Assembly: GCA_900550625.1 (NCBI GenBank)
Contig: URSW01000022.1
Span: forward strand, 1-14,231
Length of the DNA stretch: 14,231 nucleotides
Direction: 5' to 3'
DNA from: an uncultured Eubacteriales bacterium
GTDB lineage: Bacteria; Bacillota; Clostridia; Oscillospirales; CAG-272
The notes below the pieces were generated by a model. The model was not told the DNA's origin, made no database searches, and saw only the letters and a list, made by a program, of their open reading frames with translations. Within the stretch, counting starts at the first letter, position 1, and every line of letters starts with the position of its first letter. Made by a program: the position numbers and the translations under genes. This document shows, in pieces, positions 1-6,725 of the stretch.

Positions 1-395
1 GTCTCTGTGAAGAGGAGAACGATTTCACGTTCGCTTATCCGTCCGATATGCCGATCGCGGAAAAGATCGAAGCCGTTGTGAAAAAGGTGTACCGCGGCGA
101 CGGCGTAAGCTTTACGCCTCAGGCTGAGAAGGAGATCGCGCGCCTCGAGGAGCTCGGATACGGAGACGTACCCGTATGCATCGCAAAGACGCAGTACAGC
201 TTTTCCGACGATCCGCTGAAGCTCGGCGCGCCCGAGGGCTTCACCGTGACGGTGAAAAAGGTGAAGATCTCCGCAGGCGCGGGATTTGCGGTCGTCCTCA
301 CCGGAGATATAATGACGATGCCGGGACTTCCGAAAGTCCCCGCCGCAGAGCGGATCGACGTCGACGAAAACGGCGTGATCTCCGGGCTGTTCTGA
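1..395 (+). CDS. fhs: Formate--tetrahydrofolate ligase, C-terminal part
   Basis: The open frame enters from the window edge (codons in phase from base 3) and ends at TGA 393-395, leaving about 130 residues of a protein that is normally about 550 long. The visible tail contains LCEEE...FAYPSDMPIAEKIE, then GYGDVPVCIAKTQYSFSDDP, then the glycine-rich TGDIMTMPGLPKVPAAERID and the end ENGVISGLF. These match the conserved C-terminus of formyltetrahydrofolate synthetase, which makes 10-formyl-THF from formate, THF and ATP in the cytoplasm for one-carbon metabolism. The ATG at 48 is an internal Met, not a start. The partial length comes only from the window edge; I see no damage. Identification is from recalled family sequence. 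Confidence 0.95.
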   Translation, partial: LCEEENDFTFAYPSDMPIAEKIEAVVKKVYRGDGVSFTPQAEKEIARLEELGYGDVPVCIAKTQYSFSDDPLKLGAPEGFTVTVKKVKISAGAGFAVVLTGDIMTMPGLPKVPAAERIDVDENGVISGLF

Positions 396-422
396 TACCG
401 CGAAAATACGCAAAGCTCCGCA

Positions 423-446
423 GCGCCCGATCCGCGATCGGGGCGC
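423..446 (+). terminator. GC-rich hairpin after fhs, possible terminator
   Basis: GCGCCCGATC (423-432), loop CGC, GATCGGGGCGC (436-446): ten pairs with one bulged G, 28 bases after the fhs stop. There is no T-run after it, so it may be a weak or factor-assisted terminator or a 3'-end stabiliser. The rest of 396-487 shows nothing coding. Confidence 0.35.
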
Positions 447-487
447 GCCGCTTCACGCAGTTATAAAACATGTCACAAAAACAAACA

Positions 488-521
488 GAAAGGAAGCTTT
501 CGCCGACGAAAGCGAAAAAAC
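488..521 (+). promoter_or_regulatory. Ribosome binding site separated from ATG by a hairpin
   Basis: The only good Shine-Dalgarno for the TSCPD gene, AAAGGAAG at 489-496, is 25 bases from the ATG at 522, too far for normal use. Between them is a perfect 7-bp stem, GCTTTCG (496-502) and CGAAAGC (507-513), with tetraloop CCGA. If the stem forms, the effective distance from GGA to ATG falls to about 9 bases. The same layout and the same leading bases AGAAAGGAAGCTTT recur before the MATE gene at 9105-9141. Confidence 0.6.
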
Positions 522-785
522 ATGAACAAGATAAGATACACCACGCACGGGACCTGCTCCCGCGAAATCGAGATCGAGCTTGACGGAGACACCGTAAAAT
601 CGGTGAAATTCATCGGGGGCTGCTCCGGAAACACGCAGGGCGTTGCCTCTCTCTGCCGAGGAATGAAAGCCGACGAGGTCGTCGAGCGCCTGCGCGGGAT
701 CCGCTGCGGAGCAAAGCCCACGTCATGTCCCGACCAGCTCGCCCGCGCACTCGAGGAAGAGGGCTTCACTCCCGAAGATAAATGA
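522..785 (+). CDS. TSCPD domain protein (TIGR03905-like)
   Basis: An 87-residue protein that carries the family's name motif TSCPDQLARAL near its C-terminus (about residues 67-77), with C12, C34, C44 and C62 and the segment KFIGGCSGNTQGVASLC. This is the short stand-alone TSCPD family found in Clostridia. The same domain also ends some ribonucleotide reductases, where its cysteines are thought to bind metal. The biochemical role of the stand-alone protein is not known to me, so no function is assigned. The start at 522 is the only Met that includes the conserved N-terminal KIRYTTHGTCS. The stop overlaps an ATG at 782 (ATGA), but the next gene more likely starts at 809. Its own translation signal is unusual (see 488-521). 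Confidence 0.85.
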   Translation: MNKIRYTTHGTCSREIEIELDGDTVKSVKFIGGCSGNTQGVASLCRGMKADEVVERLRGIRCGAKPTSCPDQLARALEEEGFTPEDK

Positions 786-791
786 CCGTCA

Positions 792-826
792 CGGCGCAGG
801 GAGGTGCAATGCGCCTCCCTGCGCCG
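792..826 (+). promoter_or_regulatory. Perfect hairpin enclosing the RBS and start of the next gene
   Basis: CGGCGCAGGGAGG (792-804) is the exact reverse complement of CCTCCCTGCGCCG (814-826). Allowing one T-G pair, the stem extends inward to 16 bp around the loop AAT. The left arm holds GGGAGG, the best Shine-Dalgarno for the ATG at 809, and the ATG itself sits in the loop or at its edge. It begins 7 bases after the TSCPD stop. It may be a terminator-like processing or pausing hairpin for the TSCPD transcript, or it may hide the ribosome binding site of the membrane protein gene. No T-run follows. Confidence 0.7.
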
Positions 827-2206
827 ACAACATTTCAAGGTAAACAAATAAGCAAAAAAGGAAGTCTTTACGCCGTCGGGACCGCCGGGATAATGTTTTC
901 CGCCCTTATGCATTTTTTCGGGCTGCCGTATCCCAAGGGGATAATTATATCTCTCGGGAATACCGGCTTTGTGTCGGATGCGGTCACCTCGTTGATATAC
1001 TGCATCTTCATCACGGTGTATCTCGTGTCGGTGTTTCGGATACTTTCGAGGACAATAGATTACGATTCAAAATACACCGTCATAAAATACGTTTTTTCAC
1101 TGATCGCGGTACTCGCGGCGGTTCTGCTTCTTGACGCTCTGCAGCTTTTCTTCAATTCATTTTCGGGATATTATGCGTTCATTGTCTCCGATCTGCGCAT
1201 CGTCCTCGAATGGCTGTTAGTTTTTTCGGTCATACTCCGCGTTCTTCGCCTGAAGAGAAGCCCAAAGAACAAGAATCTGATAATTTCGGCGTGCGTGCTT
1301 CTTTTCGTATCTCTGACAATCGCCGCAGCGCTTGACCTTGCGGACATCGCCGCTATCCGGAGGACTGCGGAAAAATATACGCTGTCTGGCGCCGAAACGC
1401 TGACCGTCATACAGAACACGGATTTCATGCACGGAGCGAGGGGCGCAGTGCTCGATGCCGTATCGGGAATAATAATATTTACGGCGGCGTTCTTCTCCCG
1501 CGCGGCGAAAAACGAAAGCGAAAACAAAGAAAAGGTCACCCTTGACAAAGTGATCCTCAGGATTTTCCTGATTTTCGTGATGTGCTTTATGATCTGCGGA
1601 GTAAAAACGGTGCTTCTGCCTCAGTCCGCATTGAAGAATACAAATATAACGGGAAACAGCTCATCTCACAGCACTGCGGATTTTTATGCCGACACGTCTG
1701 TCGTGAGAATCTCGCGCGTTGAAGGGGACGGTTCCTCAAAAGAAGTGTACTGCATGACGAAATGCGAAATACGGTATGCCGACAAGCCTCTTTACAAATG
1801 CAGGATCGACGGCGAATCATACGGCATGAGCACCGAAATACAGGGAAACCGGATAATAATGAGCGACGGTTTCGAGAGGGTGGACATCGGCGGTGTCGGG
1901 GTGAAGGTTCTGTCCGATCGGGCGATCTGCTATGTGATCGGCGAAACTCCGTACTGTATTCCGCTGAGCGGCATCAAAAATCAGAGTGAGAACCGCGTCG
2001 TCACGGACTTCTGCAAAAAGATGCTTGATGACGGACGTCTTGAATACTACGAGTATTCGTGCGAATACCTAAGCAAATATGCGCCGGACATTTTGACGCC
2101 GTATACCGAGCGGTATGCATCAAAGAACTTCACGGAAAAAGAGCTGCAATCAGGTCGAGGAATCAGTACCGATTATATTGCAAATCTTGCGCCGGATTTT
2201 TCGTGA
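809..2206 (+). CDS. Polytopic membrane protein of unknown function
   Basis: A 465-residue protein I do not recognise. From the hydrophobic pattern there are about seven membrane segments in the first 270 residues (near 20-38, 53-80, 92-115, 121-146, 156-176, 212-231 and 248-270), then a soluble, probably exposed C-terminal region of about 190 residues. That region has several Cys (for example in VYCMTKCEIR, PLYKCRID and YYEYSCEY) and many Tyr. I chose ATG 809 because AGGGAGG lies 4-5 bases upstream. ATG 782, overlapping the TSCPD stop, adds only nine residues that are encoded by the hairpin. ATG 893 would cut the first membrane segment. The seven-helix plus sensor-like tail layout is only a topological impression. 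No catalytic motif was seen. Confidence 0.75.
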   Translation: MRLPAPTTFQGKQISKKGSLYAVGTAGIMFSALMHFFGLPYPKGIIISLGNTGFVSDAVTSLIYCIFITVYLVSVFRILSRTIDYDSKYTVIKYVFSLIAVLAAVLLLDALQLFFNSFSGYYAFIVSDLRIVLEWLLVFSVILRVLRLKRSPKNKNLIISACVLLFVSLTIAAALDLADIAAIRRTAEKYTLSGAETLTVIQNTDFMHGARGAVLDAVSGIIIFTAAFFSRAAKNESENKEKVTLDKVILRIFLIFVMCFMICGVKTVLLPQSALKNTNITGNSSSHSTADFYADTSVVRISRVEGDGSSKEVYCMTKCEIRYADKPLYKCRIDGESYGMSTEIQGNRIIMSDGFERVDIGGVGVKVLSDRAICYVIGETPYCIPLSGIKNQSENRVVTDFCKKMLDDGRLEYYEYSCEYLSKYAPDILTPYTERYASKNFTEKELQSGRGISTDYIANLAPDFS

Positions 2207-2237
2207 TCTTTGTTTGCTGAATTGTCTTACTCCGTTT

Positions 2238-2259
2238 CCTGCCGTCACCGAACGGCAGG
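2238..2259. repeat. Short perfect inverted repeat
   Basis: CCTGCCGT (2238-2245) and ACGGCAGG (2252-2259) with a six-base loop, between the membrane protein stop and the main terminator. It has no T-run on either strand. It may be a 3'-end hairpin; its function is unknown. Confidence 0.4.
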
Positions 2260-2297
2260 CACACCCCCTTCGGCAAAGCTCGAACCGACACCGAAAA

Positions 2298-2343
2298 GGC
2301 TGTCGCAAATGAACTTTTCTCATCTGCGGCAGCCCGTTTTTTT
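2298..2343 (+). terminator. Bidirectional rho-independent terminator
   Basis: GGCTGTCGCAAATGA (2298-2312) pairs with TCATCTGCGGCAGCC (2320-2334) with one T-G pair and one mismatch, then seven T (2337-2343). On the minus strand the same stem is followed by TTTT, so it can also end the pncB transcript that converges from the right. Confidence 0.9.
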
Positions 2344-2375
2344 GTTGACGAAAGGCCGCAAGTCGGTCTTGTCTT

Positions 2376-3839
2376 TTATTTTTTGATTTTGTCCCTGTTC
2401 TTCGCGTGATCGATCATCTCATGCTTTAGAGTCCAAAGCTTCTCGGAAAGATCGACGTAGTAATGGTGCGGATTGTCGAAGCGGAGCACCTCTTCCCACA
2501 TCGTATTGAGCTCGCGTGCACAGTGAGCCCGTATCTCGTCAAGCTCCGGGAAATTGTATATGCACTCGCCGTTCTTGAATACCGGCACCTTGAGGCGGCG
2601 CAGCGTATAGTCCGTCATGAGCTTGCGCTTCCATGTGTAGTCCGGGTCGAATATCTCGATCGGCTCGCCGTCCTCGATCGTCTCCTCGCTGAGGATAATA
2701 AGGTCTGCCTCCGCCTTGCCCGTTTCGTTGGAATAGAAACGGTACACATCCTTCACATGGGGATTCGTTATCTTGCCGACGTTCTCGCTTATCTTGATCT
2801 TCGGAGTAATCGTTCCGTCCTCCTCCTCGACAGCAGCAAGCTTGTATACGCATCCGAATACCGGATCGCTCTTCGCCGTGATAAGACGCTCGCCTATGCC
2901 GAAGCCGTCGATCTGCGCACCCTGTCTCAGGAGATCCGCAATTATATATTCGTCAAGGGAGTTCGACGCAAAGATTTTGCAGTCCGTCAGCCCCGCCTCA
3001 TCGAGGATTTTCCTCGTCTTTCTCGAAAGATACGCGATGTCTCCCGAGTCGATGCGAACCGCGCACTTCGTCCGTCCCGTGGGAAGAAGGTGATCCTTTA
3101 TCGCGCGGATTGCGTTAGGAAGTCCGGATTCAAGCACGCTGTAGGTATCTATGAGGAAAGTGGGATTCTCGGGATAAAGCTTGATATACTGACTGAACGC
3201 ATCATATTCGGAATCAAACATCTGCACCCACGAATGAGCCATGGTGCCGCCCGCCGGCACTCCGAAAATCTTATCCGAAAGCGCGCACGCGGTCGATGCG
3301 CATCCTCCGATATATGCGGCGCGTGCTCCGAGCACCGCCGCGTCCTCTCCGTGCGCGCGGCGCGATCCGAATTCCGAGATCGGACGTCCGTCTGCGGCGC
3401 GCACCATGCGGCTCGCCTTGGTTGCAACAAGCGATTGATGATTCAGCGTAAGAAGGATGTACGTTTCGACAAGCTGCGCTTCGATCACGGGAGCGCGGAC
3501 GGTCAGTATCGGCTCTCCGGGAAAGATCACGCTTCCCTCGGGGATCGCCCAGACGTCACCCGTAAAGCGGAAGGTTTTGAGGTAGTCGAGAAATTCCTCG
3601 TCGAACACCTTCTTCGAGCGCAGGTATTCTATATCGTCCTCTTCAAAGCACAGATTCTGAAGATAGCGACATATCCTCTCGAGTCCGCAGACTATCGAAT
3701 ATCCGCCGGAATCCGGGTTCTGTCTGAAGAACACGTCGAAATACGCGATCCTGTCGCGCATATCCGAATGAAAATAGCCTCTTCCCATGGTAAGCTCATA
3801 GAAATCCGTGAGAAGTGCAAGATGCTTTTTGTTGAACAT
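2376..3839 (-). CDS. pncB: Nicotinate phosphoribosyltransferase
   Basis: A 487-residue enzyme, full length for the family, that joins nicotinate and PRPP (with ATP) to give nicotinate mononucleotide, the first step of the Preiss-Handler salvage route to NAD in the cytoplasm. Hallmarks are the N-terminal LLTDFYELTM (residues 10-18), SEFGSRRAHG (155-164), GVPAGGTMAHS (193-203; contains the family's phosphorylated His) and VRIDSGD further on. The ATG at 3839 is preceded by GGAG in the reversed strand at a normal distance. The gene follows rbsK and the lipoprotein gene on the same strand after 173 bases. I found no convincing promoter just upstream, so it may share their transcript or use an unseen start. 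It ends at the bidirectional terminator. Confidence 0.96.
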   Translation of the reverse strand: MFNKKHLALLTDFYELTMGRGYFHSDMRDRIAYFDVFFRQNPDSGGYSIVCGLERICRYLQNLCFEEDDIEYLRSKKVFDEEFLDYLKTFRFTGDVWAIPEGSVIFPGEPILTVRAPVIEAQLVETYILLTLNHQSLVATKASRMVRAADGRPISEFGSRRAHGEDAAVLGARAAYIGGCASTACALSDKIFGVPAGGTMAHSWVQMFDSEYDAFSQYIKLYPENPTFLIDTYSVLESGLPNAIRAIKDHLLPTGRTKCAVRIDSGDIAYLSRKTRKILDEAGLTDCKIFASNSLDEYIIADLLRQGAQIDGFGIGERLITAKSDPVFGCVYKLAAVEEEDGTITPKIKISENVGKITNPHVKDVYRFYSNETGKAEADLIILSEETIEDGEPIEIFDPDYTWKRKLMTDYTLRRLKVPVFKNGECIYNFPELDEIRAHCARELNTMWEEVLRFDNPHHYYVDLSEKLWTLKHEMIDHAKNRDKIKK

Positions 3840-3865
3840 ACGTCCGTCTCCTTTTTATTCTGACC

Positions 3866-3886
3866 GAAGCGGGCTTTTCCCGCTTC
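3866..3886 (-). promoter_or_regulatory. Hairpin in the pncB leader
   Basis: GAAGCGGG (3866-3873) and CCCGCTTC (3879-3886), a perfect 8-bp stem with a 5-base loop, 27 bases before the pncB start. It has no T-run on the minus strand, so it is more likely a leader hairpin or weak terminator than a strong stop. Confidence 0.45.
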
Positions 3887-3915
3887 CGCAATTTACTTTA
3901 TTCCGAGGGGATACC

Positions 3916-3966
3916 GTGCGCGCCGTCCGATGCGGCGTGAGTATTCTTCGTGCACGCCGTCCGATG
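3916..3966. repeat. 17-bp direct repeat upstream of pncB
   Basis: GTGCRCGCCGTCCGATG occurs at 3916-3932 and 3950-3966, differing at one base, 34 bases start to start. It lies between the lipoprotein gene stop and pncB. It could be a paired operator or a chance duplication. It does not resemble a regulator site I can name. Confidence 0.5.
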
Positions 3967-4012
3967 AGCCGCAACGGTCCGTGTGCAAGCCGCAGCGCCG
4001 CGTCAAGCCGAA

Positions 4013-4804
4013 TCAGTCCCATGCGAGCAGCTTTGCCGCCTCGCCGATCGCGTCGATCGCGCTCATTCCCGTGTGAAGCCGCGGCGAATAGATCATCTCC
4101 ATAACCGCCCAATCAACATCCGCCGGGGTCTGCGCCGTGCAAAAGCCCTGGTAAAACACGCTCGTTATGTATTTGTACGAATCGTTTGCGGGACCGAGCG
4201 ATTGAAGAAATTCCTCGCAGATCGTACTCTTTCTCTCGTCGGTGAGCTCTTTGTCTATCGCGGCGCGCCCTTCAAATATCTTTCCCGTGTTCGCGTCCCA
4301 TGTGTATTCCGCCATGCCCGCGCAGTTTTCGTCAGCCGCTTCGAACGACGCCGCGATATCGTCGCGGTCGGTGAAGCTGATCACAAGATTCGCACGCGCA
4401 AGTCCCGATGCGCGGCGTATTCCGGGGAATCCCTCGATCGAGTTGAGACGCGCGGCAAGCTCCTCGATCAGCGTGATATCCTCCTCTGTCGCGTCACCCT
4501 TTATTTCGTATACGATCTTATCCTCCCAGCGGCAGAGAACTCCCGGATCCTCGCCGTATTCCGATTTCAGTGCAACCTCGTTGAAGTATCCGAGAACATC
4601 GCCGGGAGTGCATTCCGGCACGGATATATAACCCGTTCTGCCCCGATCCCCGTCGGTATCGGAGGGGGGCGCGCCCTTCGCCGTCTCCGTCGTGCCGCTC
4701 TCTCCGCCGGAACCGATCAGTATCGGTATCTCAAATCCCCCGCATGACGAAAGAAAAACACATGCGAGAAGAAGCGCCGCAAGCGCTGCCGTTCTCAGTC
4801 TCAT
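4013..4804 (-). CDS. DUF2927-like lipoprotein
   Basis: A 263-residue exported lipoprotein. The N-terminus MRLRTAALAALLLACVFLSS precedes a lipobox LSSC with Cys21, followed by a Gly/Ser/Thr/Asp-rich linker. The rest resembles the DUF2927 family: ATEEDITLIEELAARLNSI, then LVISFTDRDDIA, then ERKSTICEEFLQSLGPANDS and a C-terminal helix region. That family's function is unknown to me. The acidic, helix-rich fold and the ordered EEFLQSLG motif are what suggest it. The start at 4804 is set by GGGAGG five bases upstream; a GTG at 4831 is in frame but lacks a site. It begins 28 bases after rbsK on the same strand, so co-transcription is likely, although no functional link to ribose metabolism is visible. 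Confidence 0.8.
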   Translation of the reverse strand: MRLRTAALAALLLACVFLSSCGGFEIPILIGSGGESGTTETAKGAPPSDTDGDRGRTGYISVPECTPGDVLGYFNEVALKSEYGEDPGVLCRWEDKIVYEIKGDATEEDITLIEELAARLNSIEGFPGIRRASGLARANLVISFTDRDDIAASFEAADENCAGMAEYTWDANTGKIFEGRAAIDKELTDERKSTICEEFLQSLGPANDSYKYITSVFYQGFCTAQTPADVDWAVMEMIYSPRLHTGMSAIDAIGEAAKLLAWD

Positions 4805-4814
4805 AAACGCCTCC

Positions 4815-4828
4815 CGTCCGTGCGGACG
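4815..4828 (-). repeat. Intercistronic hairpin
   Basis: CGTCCG (4815-4820), TG, CGGACG (4823-4828), a perfect 6-bp stem between the rbsK stop and the lipoprotein ribosome binding site. The loop is only two bases, so an opened 5-bp form is more realistic. It may affect relative expression of the two genes. Confidence 0.35.
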
Positions 4829-4832
4829 CACT

Positions 4833-5753
4833 TTATCTCGTGCGGCTCATAAGAGCGCGCACCTCTGTGTTGGTCGGTGCATACGCGCCGCGCCGCTCGG
4901 TGCTGAGCGCCCCCGCCGCGCACGCATACGTGCACGCAGTATAGAGATCGTCTCCCGCAAGCGTGCGCAGCGCAAGCGCCGATGTGAACACGTCACCCGC
5001 GCCGGTGGTATCGACCGCCTTCACGCGAAACGAAGGCACTATGCGGTAGAATTTGCCGTCATATGCGAAGGCTCCGCGCTCTCCGAGCTTCAGAACGATG
5101 TTGTCCGCCTTCATCATGCGCCCGAGTGCAACGCAGGCGCGCAGGCAGCTTTCCGAATCCGTCGGATATATTCCCGTATACGCCTCACATTCCGCCTCGT
5201 TCGGAGAGAATATGCTTATTCTGCCGAGGCGGTCAAACGGGAAATCCGGACGCGCGGGTCCTGCGTCCACGATAAGCTTTACGGAACTCTCCGAGGCAAA
5301 GCGCCCCGCCGCAAGAAGCGCTTCGTCCGGGATCTCCATCTGCACGAAAACTCCGTCGGGATACGACGTAAATGCCTCCTCGACATCAGATGCCGAAAGG
5401 TATGCATTCGCTCCGGGATAGACTATGATGCGGTTTTCCGCGCCCTCCTCACAGAGGACGAGCGCAAACCCCGTTTTCTCGTCGCAGTCTGTCACGATAA
5501 AGCGGGTGTCGATCCCTTCCCTCTCATAAAGAGTGCGGAGGCGGCGACCGTTTGAATCGTCGCCGAGACGACACAGAAATACCGTATCCGCTCCGAGCGC
5601 GGCAAGCGCGCGTGACGCATTCGCGCCCTTTCCGCCGGGAAGGTAAGCGTAATCGCCGTCGGATATCAGTGTCTCCCCCGCCGCGGGAAAGCGTTTCGCT
5701 TTAACAGACAGGTCAATGTTTGCAGAGCTTATTACGAGTATCCGTTCTTTCAT
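4833..5753 (-). CDS. rbsK: Ribokinase (PfkB family)
   Basis: A 306-residue sugar kinase that phosphorylates D-ribose to ribose 5-phosphate with ATP. Order of motifs: NIDLSV (residues 12-17, substrate Asp), GGKGANASRA (40-49, PfkB signature 1), NEAE (185-188), KLGERGAFAY (222-231, nucleotide site) and DTTGAGDVFTSAL (248-260, signature 2, with catalytic Asp254 and the GAGD anion hole). Length fits the family. Start 5753 has GGAG seven bases upstream and fits MKERILVISSANID; the frame stays open upstream only by chance. The GGKGAN/AGET pattern suits ribokinase better than fructokinase, but other pentoses or nucleosides cannot be excluded. No ribose ABC transporter genes are nearby. Its own promoter is at 5790-5818. 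Confidence 0.88.
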   Translation of the reverse strand: MKERILVISSANIDLSVKAKRFPAAGETLISDGDYAYLPGGKGANASRALAALGADTVFLCRLGDDSNGRRLRTLYEREGIDTRFIVTDCDEKTGFALVLCEEGAENRIIVYPGANAYLSASDVEEAFTSYPDGVFVQMEIPDEALLAAGRFASESSVKLIVDAGPARPDFPFDRLGRISIFSPNEAECEAYTGIYPTDSESCLRACVALGRMMKADNIVLKLGERGAFAYDGKFYRIVPSFRVKAVDTTGAGDVFTSALALRTLAGDDLYTACTYACAAGALSTERRGAYAPTNTEVRALMSRTR

Positions 5754-5789
5754 GACATTCTCCGTAAAATTCTCTTGATTATTATAATT

Positions 5790-5818
5790 ATTATACTCCC
5801 GCCGCGCCGGAAAATCAA
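5790..5818 (-). promoter_or_regulatory. Sigma-A type promoter for rbsK
   Basis: On the minus strand, TTGATT (5818-5813), 17 bases, TATAAT (5795-5790). A second TATAAT overlaps downstream (5786-5781). The predicted transcript start is about 30 bases before the rbsK ATG. Confidence 0.8.
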
Positions 5819-5880
5819 CAGAAAGCTTTCCGTTTTTAATAATATCTCCGTGCGCGAGGGCAAAACCGCGTCCTGCACTC

Positions 5881-5929
5881 AAAAAGATCTGACAGATCGC
5901 ACGAAAAAGCCGCCTTCGGGCGAAGCCCG
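5881..5929 (-). terminator. Two weak terminator-like hairpins after the barstar-like gene
   Basis: Read on the minus strand: CGGGC-TTC-GCCCG (5929-5917), then eight bases and TTTTT (5908-5904), then GATCT-GTC-AGATC (5898-5886) directly followed by TTTTT (5885-5881). Each stem is only 5 bp, but the tandem arrangement about 60 bases past the barstar-like stop suggests they end that transcript. The remainder of 5754-5987 is the rbsK promoter and leader. Confidence 0.45.
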
Positions 5930-5987
5930 CCCGGATTCATGATGCCGTGATGCTTCCGGAGCGGACCCCGCGCGGAGTACGGCAGCG

Positions 5988-6314
5988 CTATTCCAAAGTG
6001 ACGCGAACGCTGCCGCTCACAAGCTCGATCTGAATATCGTTCGCATATTCGTCATCCTCGTAATGTTTAAATTCTTTAAGCATCTCCAGCATCTTATCGG
6101 CAGCATCTCCGAATTTGCGCCGGATCACATCAATGCCGATAATTTCGATATGCACGGGGCGCCCGACCATATCGGTCAGGCAATCCCAAAAAGCATCCCA
6201 ATTGCAGCCGTAGTAATCGGGGAAATCAAGCGATTTCCCGATAATCCCGTGCATTTCCGAATAATATTGAAAATTTGTAAAATCGACGGTATATTTCTTT
6301 CTGTACAGATGCAT
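5988..6314 (-). CDS. Barstar-like protein (RNase inhibitor family)
   Basis: A 108-residue small acidic protein with the barstar core at residues 26-48: GKSLDFPDYYGCNWDAFWDC and LTD. The residues in N-W-D40-A-F-W-D44-C-L-T line up with barstar Asp35 and Asp39, which plug the active site of barnase. Barstar proteins normally neutralise a co-encoded or invading RNase by direct binding in the cytoplasm. No RNase or toxin gene is next to it here, so it is an orphan: perhaps an immunity gene against relatives' toxins, or a domesticated regulator. Start 6314 follows GGGGAG at six bases; the upstream GTG-type extension is unsupported. It has its own promoter (6384-6411). Confidence 0.9.
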   Translation of the reverse strand: MHLYRKKYTVDFTNFQYYSEMHGIIGKSLDFPDYYGCNWDAFWDCLTDMVGRPVHIEIIGIDVIRRKFGDAADKMLEMLKEFKHYEDDEYANDIQIELVSGSVRVTLE

Positions 6315-6383
6315 AATATCTCCCCGATGCGCTCCTCTCCGCAAAAACTACGATGCGTGTTCCGCCGAATTTTCTCTCCCTTA

Positions 6384-6411
6384 ATCATATCATATTTTTT
6401 CATTTTGTCAA
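6384..6411 (-). promoter_or_regulatory. Near-consensus promoter for the barstar-like gene
   Basis: Minus strand TTGACA (6411-6406), 16 bases, TATGAT (6389-6384). The predicted leader is about 60 bases. The spacer is very A/T-rich. Confidence 0.8.
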
Positions 6412-6608
6412 ATTACGTCTCCGATCCGCAGCGCGGATTTTCAAAAGGTATCCCCCGAATCGCCGGGAAATCGCTCAGGGACGCAGTAAGCTCCGCACGG
6501 CAGGCGAGCAACGGGACGGCAAGCCCCATAATCTTGCAAAATCCCGAAAACACAGCGGAATTTCACACCGTTTTCGAAAAAAGAAATTTTTATTTTTGAA
6601 AATTTCTA
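6412..6608. other. Noncoding stretch between divergent promoters
   Basis: I see no supported gene here. A perfect A/T inverted repeat, AGAAATTTT (6582-6590) and AAAATTTCT (6599-6607), lies just upstream of the plus-strand -35 and could act as an UP-element-like or bent-DNA segment. A 38-codon minus-strand frame (6413-6529) has no ribosome binding site. Confidence 0.4.
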
Positions 6609-6636
6609 TTGCATACCGTTGAAAGTATGGTATAAT
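6609..6636 (+). promoter_or_regulatory. Promoter for the small acidic membrane protein
   Basis: TTGCAT (6609-6614), 16 bases, TATAAT (6631-6636). The predicted leader of about 80 bases starts with a small hairpin, GGACA (6644-6648) and TGTCC (6659-6663). Confidence 0.75.
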
Positions 6637-6725
6637 AATCATAGGACAGTGTTGATTGTGTCCGAAAAGCATCCTTGCTCCATTTATACAACCGACATGA
6701 AAATTCTATTTACGGAGGTTTCACT

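Noticed and set aside
2463..3863. Long plus-strand open frame (466 codons) opposite pncB
   Set aside because: It is the complement of the clearly identified pncB, Arg/His-rich with no recognisable motif and no ribosome site.
3840..4012. Separate promoter for pncB
   Set aside because: Only weak -10-like strings (such as TAAAGT) without a -35 at a proper distance on the minus strand.
6413..6529. 38-codon minus-strand frame before the barstar-like gene
   Set aside because: Codon content looks passable, but there is no ribosome site and it overlaps the barstar -35 region at its end.
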